Below the pieces are notes generated by a model. It was not told the origin of the DNA and made no database searches. It worked only from the letters and a program-made list of their open reading frames with translations. A stretch of 64,000 nucleotides of DNA, from assembly GCA_963930055.1 (NCBI GenBank), contig CAWVKS010000005.1:62001-126000 (forward strand). The letters run 5' to 3'. Positions 49,308-58,353 of this stretch are shown here, one piece after another (position 1 is the stretch's first letter; the number at the start of each line of letters is the position of its first letter). The stretch comes from Pullichristensenella sp963930055. GTDB lineage: Bacteria > Bacillota > Clostridia > Christensenellales > Aristaeellaceae. The position numbers were made by a program, and so were the translations under genes.

Positions 49308-49799
49308 TCAGCTCTTCTGCGCGCCGGCGTCCGGGCTGCTTTCCTCGATGATGATCCCCAGTGCCTCCCCGCCCAGCACGCACAGCGTCAAAAGGCTGTC
49401 CTCGGAAATCTCCGCGGCCGAGGCTTCGGCAAAGCCGCCCTCCGCCGCCGCGTCGCGCCGCCAGACGGGCGTATCTTCGGCCACGCGCACGAGCTGTATG
49501 CCGACGGCGGACGTTTCATCATCCGATGCGTCCTCCGCGGCCAGGCTGTGCGCCTTCGGGGCCTCGGTCGCCTCCGGGGTCCCGGTCGCCTCCGGCGCGG
49601 GGCTGTCCGCCTCTTCCCACGGGTATCGTTCCTCGTGTTCCGGGTCCACGGCCTCGACGCGCACCAGCAGGGAGCCGGGATCCACGCGCAGCACTGTGGC
49701 CGACCAGACCTCCTCCGGGGCCGTTTTTTCTTCGGCAACGGCCATCGCCGGGAACAGCGCCACCAGCATGGCGAGCGCGAAAACAGCGATCTGTTTCAT
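49308..49799 (-). CDS. Secreted protein of unknown function
   Basis: A 163-residue protein with a signal peptide (KQIAVFALAMLVALFPAMAVAEE). The mature part has a short beta segment (VWSATVLRVDPGSLLVRVEAVDPE), an acidic low-complexity linker (EATGTPEATEAP) and a C-terminal beta-rich segment. This fits a small OB-like domain interrupted by a linker. No family recognised. Confidence 0.7.
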   Translation of the reverse strand: MKQIAVFALAMLVALFPAMAVAEEKTAPEEVWSATVLRVDPGSLLVRVEAVDPEHEERYPWEEADSPAPEATGTPEATEAPKAHSLAAEDASDDETSAVGIQLVRVAEDTPVWRRDAAAEGGFAEASAAEISEDSLLTLCVLGGEALGIIIEESSPDAGAQKS

Positions 49800-49969
49800 G
49801 GCTTGCGCCTCCTTTTACAGTTTCTACGTTCATTATAAGGCGGGCAATGTGATAAATTGTGAGCGGTTTGTGAACAAACGCCCGGCGCGCGCTGCTTTTT
49901 GCCGAAGGAAACAAAGGCGCAGACATGCATAAAAACAAAGCTTCCGTTTGACATGTTTTGAAAATAATG

Positions 49970-49998
49970 TTGACAGGGGAAGGCGCATGTGTTATAAT
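49970..49998 (+). promoter_or_regulatory. Promoter of the sugar cluster
   Basis: Perfect TTGACA (49970-49975) and perfect TATAAT (49993-49998), 17-bp spacer, about 65 bp before the first gene. Confidence 0.9.
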
Positions 49999-50062
49999 AA
50001 CGATAAATCTTAAAAGCCCTTTACGAATATGACTCAGGCGGCGGCGCCGCCAGGAAGCGCAG

Positions 50063-51592
50063 GTGGCTATGGAGAACAGGAAAGACGGATACATCATCGA
50101 GATGGAAAACATCTCCAAGCAGTTCCCGGGCGTCAAGGCGCTGGACAACGTCTCCTTTCACTTGAAAGGCGGCGAGGTCATGGCCCTGCTGGGGGAGAAC
50201 GGCGCGGGCAAGTCCACGCTGATGAAGATACTCTCCGGCGTTTACCAGAAGGATGCGGGCGCCATCCGCGTCTTTGGCGAGACGGTGGAGAATCTGAACC
50301 CCAAGCGCGCGCAGGAGCTGGGCATCGCCATCATCCATCAGGAGCTCAACCTCTGCCCGCATCTGTCCGTGGCGGAGAACATCTTCCTCGGCAGGGAAAA
50401 GGTCGGCGCGCTGCGCAGGCTCTCCCAGCGCGAGATGAACCGCGAGGCGGCCAAGATACTCGACAACCTGCGTATAGACCTTGCGCCCACCACGATGGTG
50501 GGCAACCTGCAGGTCTCCAAGCAGCAGATGGTGGAGATCGCCAAGGCGCTTTCCACGAACGCGCGCGTGCTGATCATGGACGAGCCCACCAGCGCCCTCA
50601 CCGCCAAGGAGATCGAGGAGCTGTTCCGCATCATCCGCCAGCTGCGCGATGAAGGCCGCGGCATCGTCTACATCTCCCACCGCCTGGAGGAATTGCAGCA
50701 CATCGTCGACAGCGTCACCATACTGCGAGACGGCCAGTTCGTGGCGGAAATGCCCTTCAAGGACGTGACCCTCAACGAGATCATCTCCTACATGGTCGGC
50801 CGCGAGATCAAGGAAAAGTTCCCGCGCGTCACCTGCCCGGTGGGCAAGACGATCTTCGAGGTCAAGCACCTCAACGCCGGGCGCATGGTGCGCGACGTAT
50901 CGCTGGAACTGCATGAAGGCGAGATCGTCGGCATCGCCGGCCTGATGGGCGCGGGCCGCACGGAGACCACGCGCGCCATCTTTGGCATCGACCGCAAGGA
51001 GTCCGGCGAGATCATACTCGACGGCAAGCCGATCACCATCAACAAGCCCATCGACGCCATCCGCGCCGGCATATCGCTCGCGCCCGAGGACCGCAAGCGC
51101 GACGGGCTGTGCACCAAGCTTTCTATCCGCGACAATATCGCCCTGCCGAACCTCGACATCGTCGCCGGCCCTTTGACCACCGTCAATATGCGCAAGGTCG
51201 ACCGCATGAGCGCCGAAGCGGTGAAGAACCTGCAGATCAAATTGCCCAACACGCTTGTGGACGCGGGCAGCCTTTCCGGCGGCAACCAGCAGAAAGTGGT
51301 CGTAGGCAAGTGGCTGGCGCGCAATTCGCGCGTGGTGATCTTTGACGAGCCCACCCGCGGCATCGACGTGGCGGCCAAGGTCGAGATCTACCACCTGATG
51401 AACCGCCTCAAACAGAACGGCATCGGCGTTTTGTTCGTTTCCAGCGAGCTGCCGGAGATCCTCGGTATCTCCGACCGCATCATCGTCATGTGCGATGGCC
51501 GCATCACCGGCGAGCTGGACGTGAAGGATGCCACGCAGGAGCGCATCCTCGAACTTGCCACGCAGTTTGAGAAGAAGATACAGACAGCCTGA
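50063..51592 (+). CDS. Sugar ABC transporter ATP-binding protein (RbsA/MglA family)
   Basis: A 509-residue protein with two ABC domains. Domain 1 has Walker A GENGAGKST, signature LQVSKQQM and Walker B VLIMDEPTS. Domain 2 has GLMGAGRTET, where the Walker A is degenerate as usual for the family, signature LSGGNQQK and Walker B VVIFDEPTRG. GTG 50063 and ATG 50069 are both possible starts. It is the first gene of the cluster, driving import of a monosaccharide-type substrate. Confidence 0.94.
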   Translation: MAMENRKDGYIIEMENISKQFPGVKALDNVSFHLKGGEVMALLGENGAGKSTLMKILSGVYQKDAGAIRVFGETVENLNPKRAQELGIAIIHQELNLCPHLSVAENIFLGREKVGALRRLSQREMNREAAKILDNLRIDLAPTTMVGNLQVSKQQMVEIAKALSTNARVLIMDEPTSALTAKEIEELFRIIRQLRDEGRGIVYISHRLEELQHIVDSVTILRDGQFVAEMPFKDVTLNEIISYMVGREIKEKFPRVTCPVGKTIFEVKHLNAGRMVRDVSLELHEGEIVGIAGLMGAGRTETTRAIFGIDRKESGEIILDGKPITINKPIDAIRAGISLAPEDRKRDGLCTKLSIRDNIALPNLDIVAGPLTTVNMRKVDRMSAEAVKNLQIKLPNTLVDAGSLSGGNQQKVVVGKWLARNSRVVIFDEPTRGIDVAAKVEIYHLMNRLKQNGIGVLFVSSELPEILGISDRIIVMCDGRITGELDVKDATQERILELATQFEKKIQTA

Positions 51593-51617
51593 CGCGGGTC
51601 GAAAGGAGCTTGGATTC

Positions 51618-52625
51618 ATGGATCAGAAAGTCAATAAGCCCAATGTGATCAAAAGAGTGTTCGCAAAGCGCGGCATGGGCCAGGTCGTCACCGTGTTCTT
51701 CGGCCTGATCGTGCTCTGCCTGGTGTTCAATATCGTCAACCCCAACTTCCTCGGCCAGCGCAACGTGGCCAACCTGCTGCGCCAGTTCGCCCCGTTCCTC
51801 ATCGTGGGCATCGGCCAGTCGTTCGTGCTCATTACCGGCAACATCGACCTGTCCATCGGCTCGGTGCTGGGCATGAGCTGCATGACCTCGGCCACGCTGA
51901 TGTGCAACGGCTGGCATCCCCTGGCGGCCTGCGTGGTGACGATGCTCATCTGCATACTCACCGGCTTTATCAACGGCACGCTGGTGTCCGGCTGCAAACT
52001 GCCGCCCTTTATCGCCACATTGGGCACCATGCAGGTGGCTCGCGGCATCGCGCAGATGGTCAACAACAACATGAACACCAACTCCATCGGCGAATTCGCC
52101 GGCGCTTTCCGCGATTTCTTCTACTATGGCAAGATCGTGGGCATCTACAACACCTTCTGGATCGCCGTCGTGGTCTGGCTCGTCTTTAACTTCATCCTCA
52201 GCCAGACGCGCACCGGCCGCCACCTCTACGCCATCGGCTCCAACATTGACGCGGCCAAGCTCTCCGGCGTCAGCGTCTACTGGACGACCACCAAGGCCTA
52301 CCTCGTCAGCGCCGCCTGCGCCGGCCTCGTCGGCCTCATCCAGTGCGCCACCACCGGCACCGGCACCATGGACGCCGGCCTCTCCTACGAGATGTACGCG
52401 GTCGCGGCCTCGGTCATCGGCGGCGTGTCCACGCTGGGCGGCCAGGGCATATTGCTCGGCACGGTCGTCGGCGCGGGCGTGTGGAGCGTTTTGAGCAACG
52501 GCCTGCAGTTTGCCGGCGTTGCCGTCGGCCCCCGCAACGTCATCATCGGCGTCATCGTCGTCCTCAGCGTGCTGGTGGACGTGGTCGCCCGCAGCGGCCG
52601 TTTCTCCCGCAAGCCCAAGGCCTGA
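51618..52625 (+). CDS. Sugar ABC transporter permease (RbsC family)
   Basis: A 335-residue permease with 8-10 TM segments. ATG 51618 follows GAAAGGAG. Family features: LITGNIDLSIGSVLGMSCM, NGTLVSGCKLPPFIATLGTMQVARG, AIGSNIDAAKLSGVSV and VIGGVSTLGGQG. It forms the channel with the neighbouring ATPase. Confidence 0.95.
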   Translation: MDQKVNKPNVIKRVFAKRGMGQVVTVFFGLIVLCLVFNIVNPNFLGQRNVANLLRQFAPFLIVGIGQSFVLITGNIDLSIGSVLGMSCMTSATLMCNGWHPLAACVVTMLICILTGFINGTLVSGCKLPPFIATLGTMQVARGIAQMVNNNMNTNSIGEFAGAFRDFFYYGKIVGIYNTFWIAVVVWLVFNFILSQTRTGRHLYAIGSNIDAAKLSGVSVYWTTTKAYLVSAACAGLVGLIQCATTGTGTMDAGLSYEMYAVAASVIGGVSTLGGQGILLGTVVGAGVWSVLSNGLQFAGVAVGPRNVIIGVIVVLSVLVDVVARSGRFSRKPKA

Positions 52626-52677
52626 TTGGAAGCGCGAAACAAGCGCTTTTGATAAAATCTTAAGGAGGAACCATGTC

Positions 52678-53622
52678 ATGAAGAAGCTGTTCGCACTCGT
52701 ACTTTGCCTGATGCTGGCGCTGGGCTGCACCGCGGCCTTCGCCGAGGGCGAGACCCACACCGTCTACCTCATCACCATGGACCTGTTCGACGCCCACTGG
52801 GTCGGCGTGGACGAGGGCTGCCAGGCTGCCGTAGCCGAGCTGGCGGAGCAGGGCATCAATATCAACTACGTCTGGAACGCCCCCACCCAGGGCAAGGACG
52901 ACGCGGCGCAGATCGAGTGCATCAACAATGCCTACGCTGACAACGCCGAGGTCATCCTGCTGGCCTCCAACGGCCCGGATACCCAGGTCGCCACGCTGGA
53001 AGAGCTGAACAACAACGGCGTCATCATCATCTACGTTGACTCCCCCGCCAACTATGACGGCGCTGTGCAGACGCTGGCCACCAACAACAAGAACGCGGGC
53101 GTGCTCGCCGGCGAGCAGATGCTGGCCGCCCTCGAGGAGAAGGGCATCACCGAAGGCACCATCGGCATCGTCAACGTCAATGCCGCCACCGATTCCACCG
53201 CGCAGCGCGAGGCTGGCTTCCGCGAGGCGCTGGAAGGCTCCGCCTTTGAGATCCTCGAGACCCAGTACTCCAACGGCGACGCGACCCTGAGCCAGGAGAT
53301 CGCCAATAACTTCATCACCGAAGGCGTCGTCGGCCTCTTCGGCGCGAACGAAGGCTGCAGCGTGGGCGTGGGCAACGCCATCGCCGCCAACGGCAACGAG
53401 CTGACCGGCGTGGGCTTCGACAAGTCCGACGCCATCCTCAACCTGGTCAAGGACGGCAGCCTGCTGTGCACCATGGCCCAGAACCCCTATGAGATGGGCT
53501 ATCAGGGCATGATGACCGCCGCCGCCGCGCTCCAGGGCGAGACCGAGTTTGAAGATGTCGACACCGGCGTCTCCGTGCTCGACGCCGCCGCCGCTACCGA
53601 GATGCTTGCCGCTGAGGAATAA
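52678..53622 (+). CDS. Sugar-binding protein of the ABC importer (Peripla_BP_4 type)
   Basis: A 314-residue exported protein. ATG 52678 is 9 bases after AGGAGG; another ATG at 52673 opens only a two-codon frame whose stop overlaps this start. The signal peptide is KKLFALVLCLMLALGCTAAFA. The Cys after LALG could be a lipobox, though the -3 position is not ideal. The mature part follows the ribose-binding fold (YLITMDLFDAHWVGVDEGCQAAV, DNAEVILLASNGPDT, GTIGIVNVNAATDSTAQREAGF, FGANEGCSVGVGNAI). Ligand unknown. Confidence 0.93.
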   Translation: MKKLFALVLCLMLALGCTAAFAEGETHTVYLITMDLFDAHWVGVDEGCQAAVAELAEQGININYVWNAPTQGKDDAAQIECINNAYADNAEVILLASNGPDTQVATLEELNNNGVIIIYVDSPANYDGAVQTLATNNKNAGVLAGEQMLAALEEKGITEGTIGIVNVNAATDSTAQREAGFREALEGSAFEILETQYSNGDATLSQEIANNFITEGVVGLFGANEGCSVGVGNAIAANGNELTGVGFDKSDAILNLVKDGSLLCTMAQNPYEMGYQGMMTAAAALQGETEFEDVDTGVSVLDAAAATEMLAAEE

Positions 53623-53649
53623 GCGTTTCGCATAGCCGCAAAAATCAGG

Positions 53650-53673
53650 GGGACGGCCATTCTTGGCCGTCCC
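53650..53673 (+). terminator. Stem-loop between importer genes and the ROK regulator
   Basis: GGGACGGCCA (53650-53659) pairs perfectly with TGGCCGTCCC (53664-53673), loop TTCT. No T-run follows, so it may stabilise the importer mRNA or partly reduce expression of the following genes. Confidence 0.6.
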
Positions 53674-53694
53674 TTCGGCAAGGAGGCGATGTGT

Positions 53695-54912
53695 GTGGAA
53701 ACCCTTCGCGGCAGCAGCGTCAACGACGTCAAATTGCAGAACCGCCGCCTCGTCCTGCGCACCATCGTCGAGCGGCCAATGATCTCGCGCGCCGAGATCG
53801 CCGAAGCCACGGGGCTGAGCAAGATGTCGATGAGCAACATCATCGGCGAACTGATGCAGGCGGGCGTCGTCTGCGAACCGGCGCAGGCGCGCACAGAGAC
53901 TGTCACGCCGGGCCGCCGCCCCGCGTATCTCGACCTTGCGGACACTTCCCCCTGCGAGGTCGGCGTGTTCATCTCCCGCCACGACGTGCAGGTAACGGTG
54001 GGGGATCTGCGCGCGCGCGTCCTCTGGAACCGCATCGCGCCCTATCCCGGCTGGATGGACGGGCGCAAGCTGCTGGATATGACGCTCTCCCTCGTCCGCG
54101 AGGCGCTTGCCCAATGCGGCAGCCGCCCGGTGCTGGGCATCGGCGCGGCGGCCATCGGCCCGGTCAGCACCGAGCGGGGTACGCTCCTGCGGCCGGCAAA
54201 TTTCTACGGCATACACGATGTGCCCATCGTGCGCGCCATCGAGGAAGATACGGGCTATCCCGTGTTCTTCACCGCCGACAGCATGGCCGGCGCGCAGGGC
54301 GAAAAGCTCTTCGGCGAGGGCCGAGCCCACGACAATTTTCTGTTCCTCATGCTCTGGGAAGGCATCGGCTGCGGCGTGGTGGTCGATGGCAAGCTCCATG
54401 CCGGCGAGCACGGCCTCGGCGGCGAGCTGGGGCACACCTCCATCCGCTTTGACGGCCCCGTGTGTTCCTGCGGCTCGCGCGGCTGCCTGGAACTGTATGC
54501 CTGCACCGCCCGCATGGCCGAACACGTGCGTTCGCGCATGGCGGCGGGCGAAGCTTCGCTTTTAAAGGACGAGCAACTGAACTGGGCTTCCATCCTCAAC
54601 GCCGCCGTCAAAGGCGACGGCCCCGCGCGCGCGGCGGTGGAAGAGTATTGCGACTACCTTTCCTGTGCGTTGGTCAACATGGTCAACGTCTTTGACCCGG
54701 AGATCATCTACATCTGCCAATACGAGAGCCCCGAGGCGGACTCACTGCTTGCGGGACTTCTGCAAGCGCGCATCTACGCGCGCATGCTCGCCCCGGACTG
54801 CCGCCGCATGTCCGTGCGTTGCGCCACGTTCGGCGCGCGCGCGGTGACGACCGGCGCGCTGTCGCTGGTGGTGGGTAAGGTATTCGACGGCGCGCTGCCG
54901 TTCATGCCCTGA
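53695..54912 (+). CDS. ROK-family transcriptional regulator (NagC/XylR type)
   Basis: A 405-residue protein. GTG 53695 is chosen because AAGGAGG lies 8 bases before it; ATG 53689 would be only 2 bases away. The N-terminal HTH (about 15-65) has SRAEIAEATGLSKMSMSNIIGELMQAG. The ROK domain has GIGAAAIGPVS, WEGIGCGVVVDGKLHAGEHGLGGELGH and the zinc motif CSCGSRGCLE. It probably represses or activates the cluster in response to the imported sugar or its phosphate. Confidence 0.93.
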   Translation: METLRGSSVNDVKLQNRRLVLRTIVERPMISRAEIAEATGLSKMSMSNIIGELMQAGVVCEPAQARTETVTPGRRPAYLDLADTSPCEVGVFISRHDVQVTVGDLRARVLWNRIAPYPGWMDGRKLLDMTLSLVREALAQCGSRPVLGIGAAAIGPVSTERGTLLRPANFYGIHDVPIVRAIEEDTGYPVFFTADSMAGAQGEKLFGEGRAHDNFLFLMLWEGIGCGVVVDGKLHAGEHGLGGELGHTSIRFDGPVCSCGSRGCLELYACTARMAEHVRSRMAAGEASLLKDEQLNWASILNAAVKGDGPARAAVEEYCDYLSCALVNMVNVFDPEIIYICQYESPEADSLLAGLLQARIYARMLAPDCRRMSVRCATFGARAVTTGALSLVVGKVFDGALPFMP

Positions 54913-54938
54913 TAAAATATCAAGAGGAGGATAAAGAC

Positions 54939-55970
54939 GTGCGCAGCACCGTTTTGTCGCCGCAGCGTTTGGACGCGCTGCTGGCGCGGCTTGGGCACGT
55001 GCGGGCGGTCGCCATCGGCGACGTGTGCCTGGATGTTTATTGGATCGCGGATATGCGCCGTTCCACGCTGTCCCGCGAGACGCCCCATTTTAACCTGCCG
55101 GTGGTCGAAGAGCGCTATTCCCTCGGCGGCGCCGGCAATGTGATGAACAATATGCGCGCTCTGGGCGCGAATGTGTTGCCGGTGACGCTTTTGGGGCGCG
55201 ACTGGCGCGGCGGCATCGTCCGCGAGTGCATGGCCGCCTGCGCGCTGCCGCCCGATGGGCTGGTCACGGCGGATGACCGCGTGACGCCGGCCTATGTCAA
55301 GCCCTACCGCTGCGGCCATGGCGACGTGCGCTATGAGGACCCGCGCATTGATTTTGAAAACGTCTGCCCGCCTGCGGAAGATGCGGAAGAGGCGCTGCTC
55401 GCCGCGTTTACAAAGGCCGCGGAGGATGCGGACGTTATCGTCGTTTCCGACCAGCTCGCCACGGGCGTCGTTACGGCGCGCCTGCGTCAGGCGCTGTGCG
55501 CCATGGCCGCGGCGGGCAAGAAGGTCGTGGTCGACAGCCGCGATAACATCGCGTCCTTTGCCGGCTGTGTCGTCAAGCCCAATGAATTGGAGGCAGCCCG
55601 CGCCGCCGGCCTCGCGCCCGCGGCCGTGACGCCGGAAGACTATTTGCCCGTGGCGCGACGCCTGCGGGAGATGACGGGCGGCGACGTCATCGTCACCCTT
55701 GGCGCGGTGGGCGCCATGTGCCTTACAGACAAGGAGGCGTGCTTCGCGCCCGGCGTGTCCGTGCCGCCGCCCATCGACATCGTCGGCGCGGGCGACAGCT
55801 TCCTCTCCGCCTGCGCGTTGGCGCTGGGCGCGGGCGCGGCGCTTGAAGAGGCCATCGCCCTGGGCAACCTCGCCTCCGCCGTCACCATTCAAAAGGTCGG
55901 CCAGACGGGCACCGCTTCCGCGGCGGAGATCCGCGCCATGCACGCAAAGGCTATGCGCGCCGATCCATAA
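54939..55970 (+). CDS. PfkB-family sugar kinase, HldE N-domain-like
   Basis: A 343-residue kinase. GTG 54939 follows GAGGAGGATAAAGAC. The opening VRAVAIGDVCLDVYWIADMRR and GGAGNVMNNMRALGANVLPVTLLGRD resemble the heptose-7-phosphate kinase domain of HldE (RfaE). KVVVDSRDN and the catalytic PfkB signature DIVGAGDSFLSACALALG follow. There is no nucleotidyltransferase domain. The likely role is phosphorylation of a heptose- or hexose-phosphate supplied by the SIS isomerase. Confidence 0.88.
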   Translation: MRSTVLSPQRLDALLARLGHVRAVAIGDVCLDVYWIADMRRSTLSRETPHFNLPVVEERYSLGGAGNVMNNMRALGANVLPVTLLGRDWRGGIVRECMAACALPPDGLVTADDRVTPAYVKPYRCGHGDVRYEDPRIDFENVCPPAEDAEEALLAAFTKAAEDADVIVVSDQLATGVVTARLRQALCAMAAAGKKVVVDSRDNIASFAGCVVKPNELEAARAAGLAPAAVTPEDYLPVARRLREMTGGDVIVTLGAVGAMCLTDKEACFAPGVSVPPPIDIVGAGDSFLSACALALGAGAALEEAIALGNLASAVTIQKVGQTGTASAAEIRAMHAKAMRADP

Positions 55971-55994
55971 AACATCGCAAACAAAGGAGCAAAT

Positions 55995-56804
55995 ATGGAG
56001 ATCCTGCAGAAAACGCCTCAAACGCCGGTCGAGGCGGTGCTGTTCGATTTTGACGGCACCATTTCCACGCTGCGCTACGGCTGGGTGCCGGTCATGCGGC
56101 AGCTGATGTTGGAGTTGCTCGGCGGCGGCGCGTCCAGCGCGGCGCTGGAAAAAGAAGTGGACGACTATATCGAGGAATCCACCGGCATACAGACCATCTT
56201 TCAAATGAAATGGCTGGCCACGCGTGTGCGCGAAGCCGGCCGGACAGACCTTCCCGACGACCCCTGGTGGTACAAGGACGAATACAACCGCCGCCTGATG
56301 CAGACGGTCTCCGCCCGCGTGGAGGCGGTCTTGTCCGGCGCGCAGCCGCAGGAGGACTATCGCATCGCCGGCGCGGCGGCGTTTTTGCAGGCGCTGCAAG
56401 AGCGCGGGGTGCGCTGCTATGTGGCAAGCGGCACGGACGACAAGGACGTGCGCAACGAGGCGCGCGCCCTGGGCGTAGACCGTTTCTTTGCCGGCATCGC
56501 CGGCGCGCCGGAGCACGCCGAGGGCTGCGCCAAGGAAGCGGCGCTGCGCATGCTGGTGGAAACGATCGGCCTGACCGGGGAAAAGATCGCCGTCATCGGC
56601 GACGGCAAGGTGGAGATCGCCCTGGCCCGGGAGATCGGCGCGCGCGCCCTCGGCCTGGCCACGGACGAAGCGCGCCGCCGCGGCGTGGACGCGCAAAAGC
56701 GCGACCGCCTCATCCGCGCCGGCGCGGACGCCATCGAAGGCGATTTCCTCGACAAAAACGCGCTGCTTGCCTGGCTGGGGCTGAAGGAGGATGAAAAACA
56801 ATGA
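55995..56804 (+). CDS. HAD-family phosphatase of the sugar cluster
   Basis: A 269-residue HAD hydrolase. ATG 55995 follows AAAGGAG. Motifs: VLFDFDGTISTLRYGW (I), CYVASGTDDKDV (II) and KIAVIGDGKVEIALAREIGA (IV). A helical cap lies at about 30-120 (GIQTIFQMKWL). It is probably a phosphatase for a sugar phosphate of the pathway. It is not a GmhB-type enzyme, which belongs to another HAD subgroup. The last codons overlap the next gene by 4 bp. Confidence 0.87.
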   Translation: MEILQKTPQTPVEAVLFDFDGTISTLRYGWVPVMRQLMLELLGGGASSAALEKEVDDYIEESTGIQTIFQMKWLATRVREAGRTDLPDDPWWYKDEYNRRLMQTVSARVEAVLSGAQPQEDYRIAGAAAFLQALQERGVRCYVASGTDDKDVRNEARALGVDRFFAGIAGAPEHAEGCAKEAALRMLVETIGLTGEKIAVIGDGKVEIALAREIGARALGLATDEARRRGVDAQKRDRLIRAGADAIEGDFLDKNALLAWLGLKEDEKQ

Positions 56805-57790
56805 TGCGACGCGACAGGCAACTGGGCTTTGAAAACATACGCACGTGGTCGAGCCACGAGCGCGTCAACCTCGTAAAGATCGAAGATCTCAAAACCCCGG
56901 GCGTGGACCCGGCGCCCGCGTGGGAAAACGCGGATTTTGACGAACTGGTGGACCGCGTGGTGGCGGCGCGGCGCAACGGCCGCCCGGTGATCCTCTCCAT
57001 GGGCGCGCACGTGATCAAAAACTGGCTGAGCCGCTATCTCATCGCCCTCATAAAAAAGGGCGTCATCACCCATCTGGCCGGCAACGGCGCCTGCTCCATC
57101 CATGATTTTGAACTCTGCTATCTGGGCGGCACCTCCGAACATGTGCCCACGGCCATCGAGGACGGTTCCTTCGGCATGTGGGAGGAAACGGGCGGCTGGA
57201 TGAACGAGGCCATCCAGGAGGGCGCGCGGCGCGGCCTCGGCTACGGCTGCGCGCTGGCGGCCTACATGGACGAACACCCGGAGAAATTCCCGCACCTTGA
57301 GGATTGCGTGCTCTACCAGGCCTACAAGGCGGATGTGCCCGCGACCTACCACATCGCCCTGGGTACGGACATCATCCACCAGCACCCCACGGTGGATTTC
57401 GCCGCCATCGGCAAGTGCAGCGGCATCGACTTCCACAAGTTCTGCTATTCCGTCTCCGAGCTGGAAGGCGGCGTGTACATGAATTTCGGCTCAGGCGTCA
57501 TCGGCCCGGAGGTGTTTTTGAAGGCGCTCTCCATCGCCCGCAACCTCGGCCATCCCACCCGGGAGATCACCACCGCCAACTTCGACCTCATCGACCTGGG
57601 CGACTTCCGCAAGCCCATCGGCTACGACGACCCCAACTACTACTACCGCCCGCGCAAGAACATTGTCAACCGCCCGGTGAGCACCGGCGGCAAGGGCTGG
57701 CACTTCGTCGTCGATCACAAAGTCTCCATCCCCAACCTCTACGAGCGGGTGATGGCAAAGACCAACGGGGAGGGTTTTGAGCATGCATGA
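56801..57790 (+). CDS. Deoxyhypusine-synthase-like protein of the sugar cluster
   Basis: A 329-residue protein translationally coupled to the HAD gene (ATGA). The segment RPVILSMGAHVIKNWLSRYLIALIKKGVITHLAGNGACSIHDFEL resembles the deoxyhypusine synthase fold, where a GAN-x-x-HD motif follows a similar helix. Other conserved-looking parts are ALGTDIIHQHPTVDFAA and GKCSGIDFHKFC. Bacteria of this type lack eIF5A, so deoxyhypusine synthesis is not expected. An NAD-dependent reaction on a sugar or amine is conceivable. The active-site Lys of true deoxyhypusine synthase could not be placed. Function unknown. Confidence 0.7.
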   Translation: MMRRDRQLGFENIRTWSSHERVNLVKIEDLKTPGVDPAPAWENADFDELVDRVVAARRNGRPVILSMGAHVIKNWLSRYLIALIKKGVITHLAGNGACSIHDFELCYLGGTSEHVPTAIEDGSFGMWEETGGWMNEAIQEGARRGLGYGCALAAYMDEHPEKFPHLEDCVLYQAYKADVPATYHIALGTDIIHQHPTVDFAAIGKCSGIDFHKFCYSVSELEGGVYMNFGSGVIGPEVFLKALSIARNLGHPTREITTANFDLIDLGDFRKPIGYDDPNYYYRPRKNIVNRPVSTGGKGWHFVVDHKVSIPNLYERVMAKTNGEGFEHA

Positions 57791-58343
57791 AAATCTCGAT
57801 CGCGCGGTCGACATGATCGCAAACTGCTTTGAGCGCGGCGGCAAGCTGCTCATCTGCGGCAACGGCGGCAGCGGCGCGGATTCGGCGCACATACTCGGCG
57901 AATTCGTCAAGGGCTTTATGAAAAAGCGCCCCCTGCCGGCGGGACTGATCGAAAAGATCGGCCAGCCGTGGGCGGAAAAGCTGCAAATGGGGCTGCCCGC
58001 CATCGACCTCACGGCCAACAACGCCCTCATCGGCGCTGTGGCCAACGACCAGGATGGCCAGCTCCCCTACGCGCAGCAGGTCATGGCCTACGCAAAGCCC
58101 GGCGACGTGCTCCTGGGCATCTCCACCTCCGGCAACGCCGAAAACGTCGCCCGCGCCATGATCGTCGCCCACGCGCTGGGCGCGACGTGCATTGCCCTCA
58201 CCGGCAGGGACGGCGGCAAAATGCGCGCTCTGGCCGACATACTGCTCAATGTGGACGAGACGGAGACCTATAAAGTGCAGGAAAAGCATCTGCCGCTCTA
58301 TCACCAGCTGTGCATGCGCGTGGAAGCGCGCATCTTCGGCTGA
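57783..58343 (+). CDS. SIS-domain isomerase, GmhA-like
   Basis: A 186-residue protein. ATG 57783 follows GGGGAGGG and overlaps the previous gene by 8 bp. The SIS fold shows LLICGNGGSGADSAHILGEFV, LTANNALIGAVAND, DVLLGISTSGNAENVARAM and ATCIALTGRDGG. The C-terminal EKHLPLYHQLCMRVE is like sedoheptulose-7-phosphate isomerases (GmhA) and DiaA. The context with an HldE-like kinase favours an aldo-keto isomerisation of a phosphosugar. Confidence 0.9.
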   Translation: MHENLDRAVDMIANCFERGGKLLICGNGGSGADSAHILGEFVKGFMKKRPLPAGLIEKIGQPWAEKLQMGLPAIDLTANNALIGAVANDQDGQLPYAQQVMAYAKPGDVLLGISTSGNAENVARAMIVAHALGATCIALTGRDGGKMRALADILLNVDETETYKVQEKHLPLYHQLCMRVEARIFG

Positions 58344-58353
58344 GGGAGGACGT

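Noticed and set aside
49857..49871. Catabolite-responsive element before the sugar cluster
   Set aside because: TTGTGAGCGGTTTGT has two mismatches to the cre consensus and lies over 100 bp upstream of the promoter; too weak to report.
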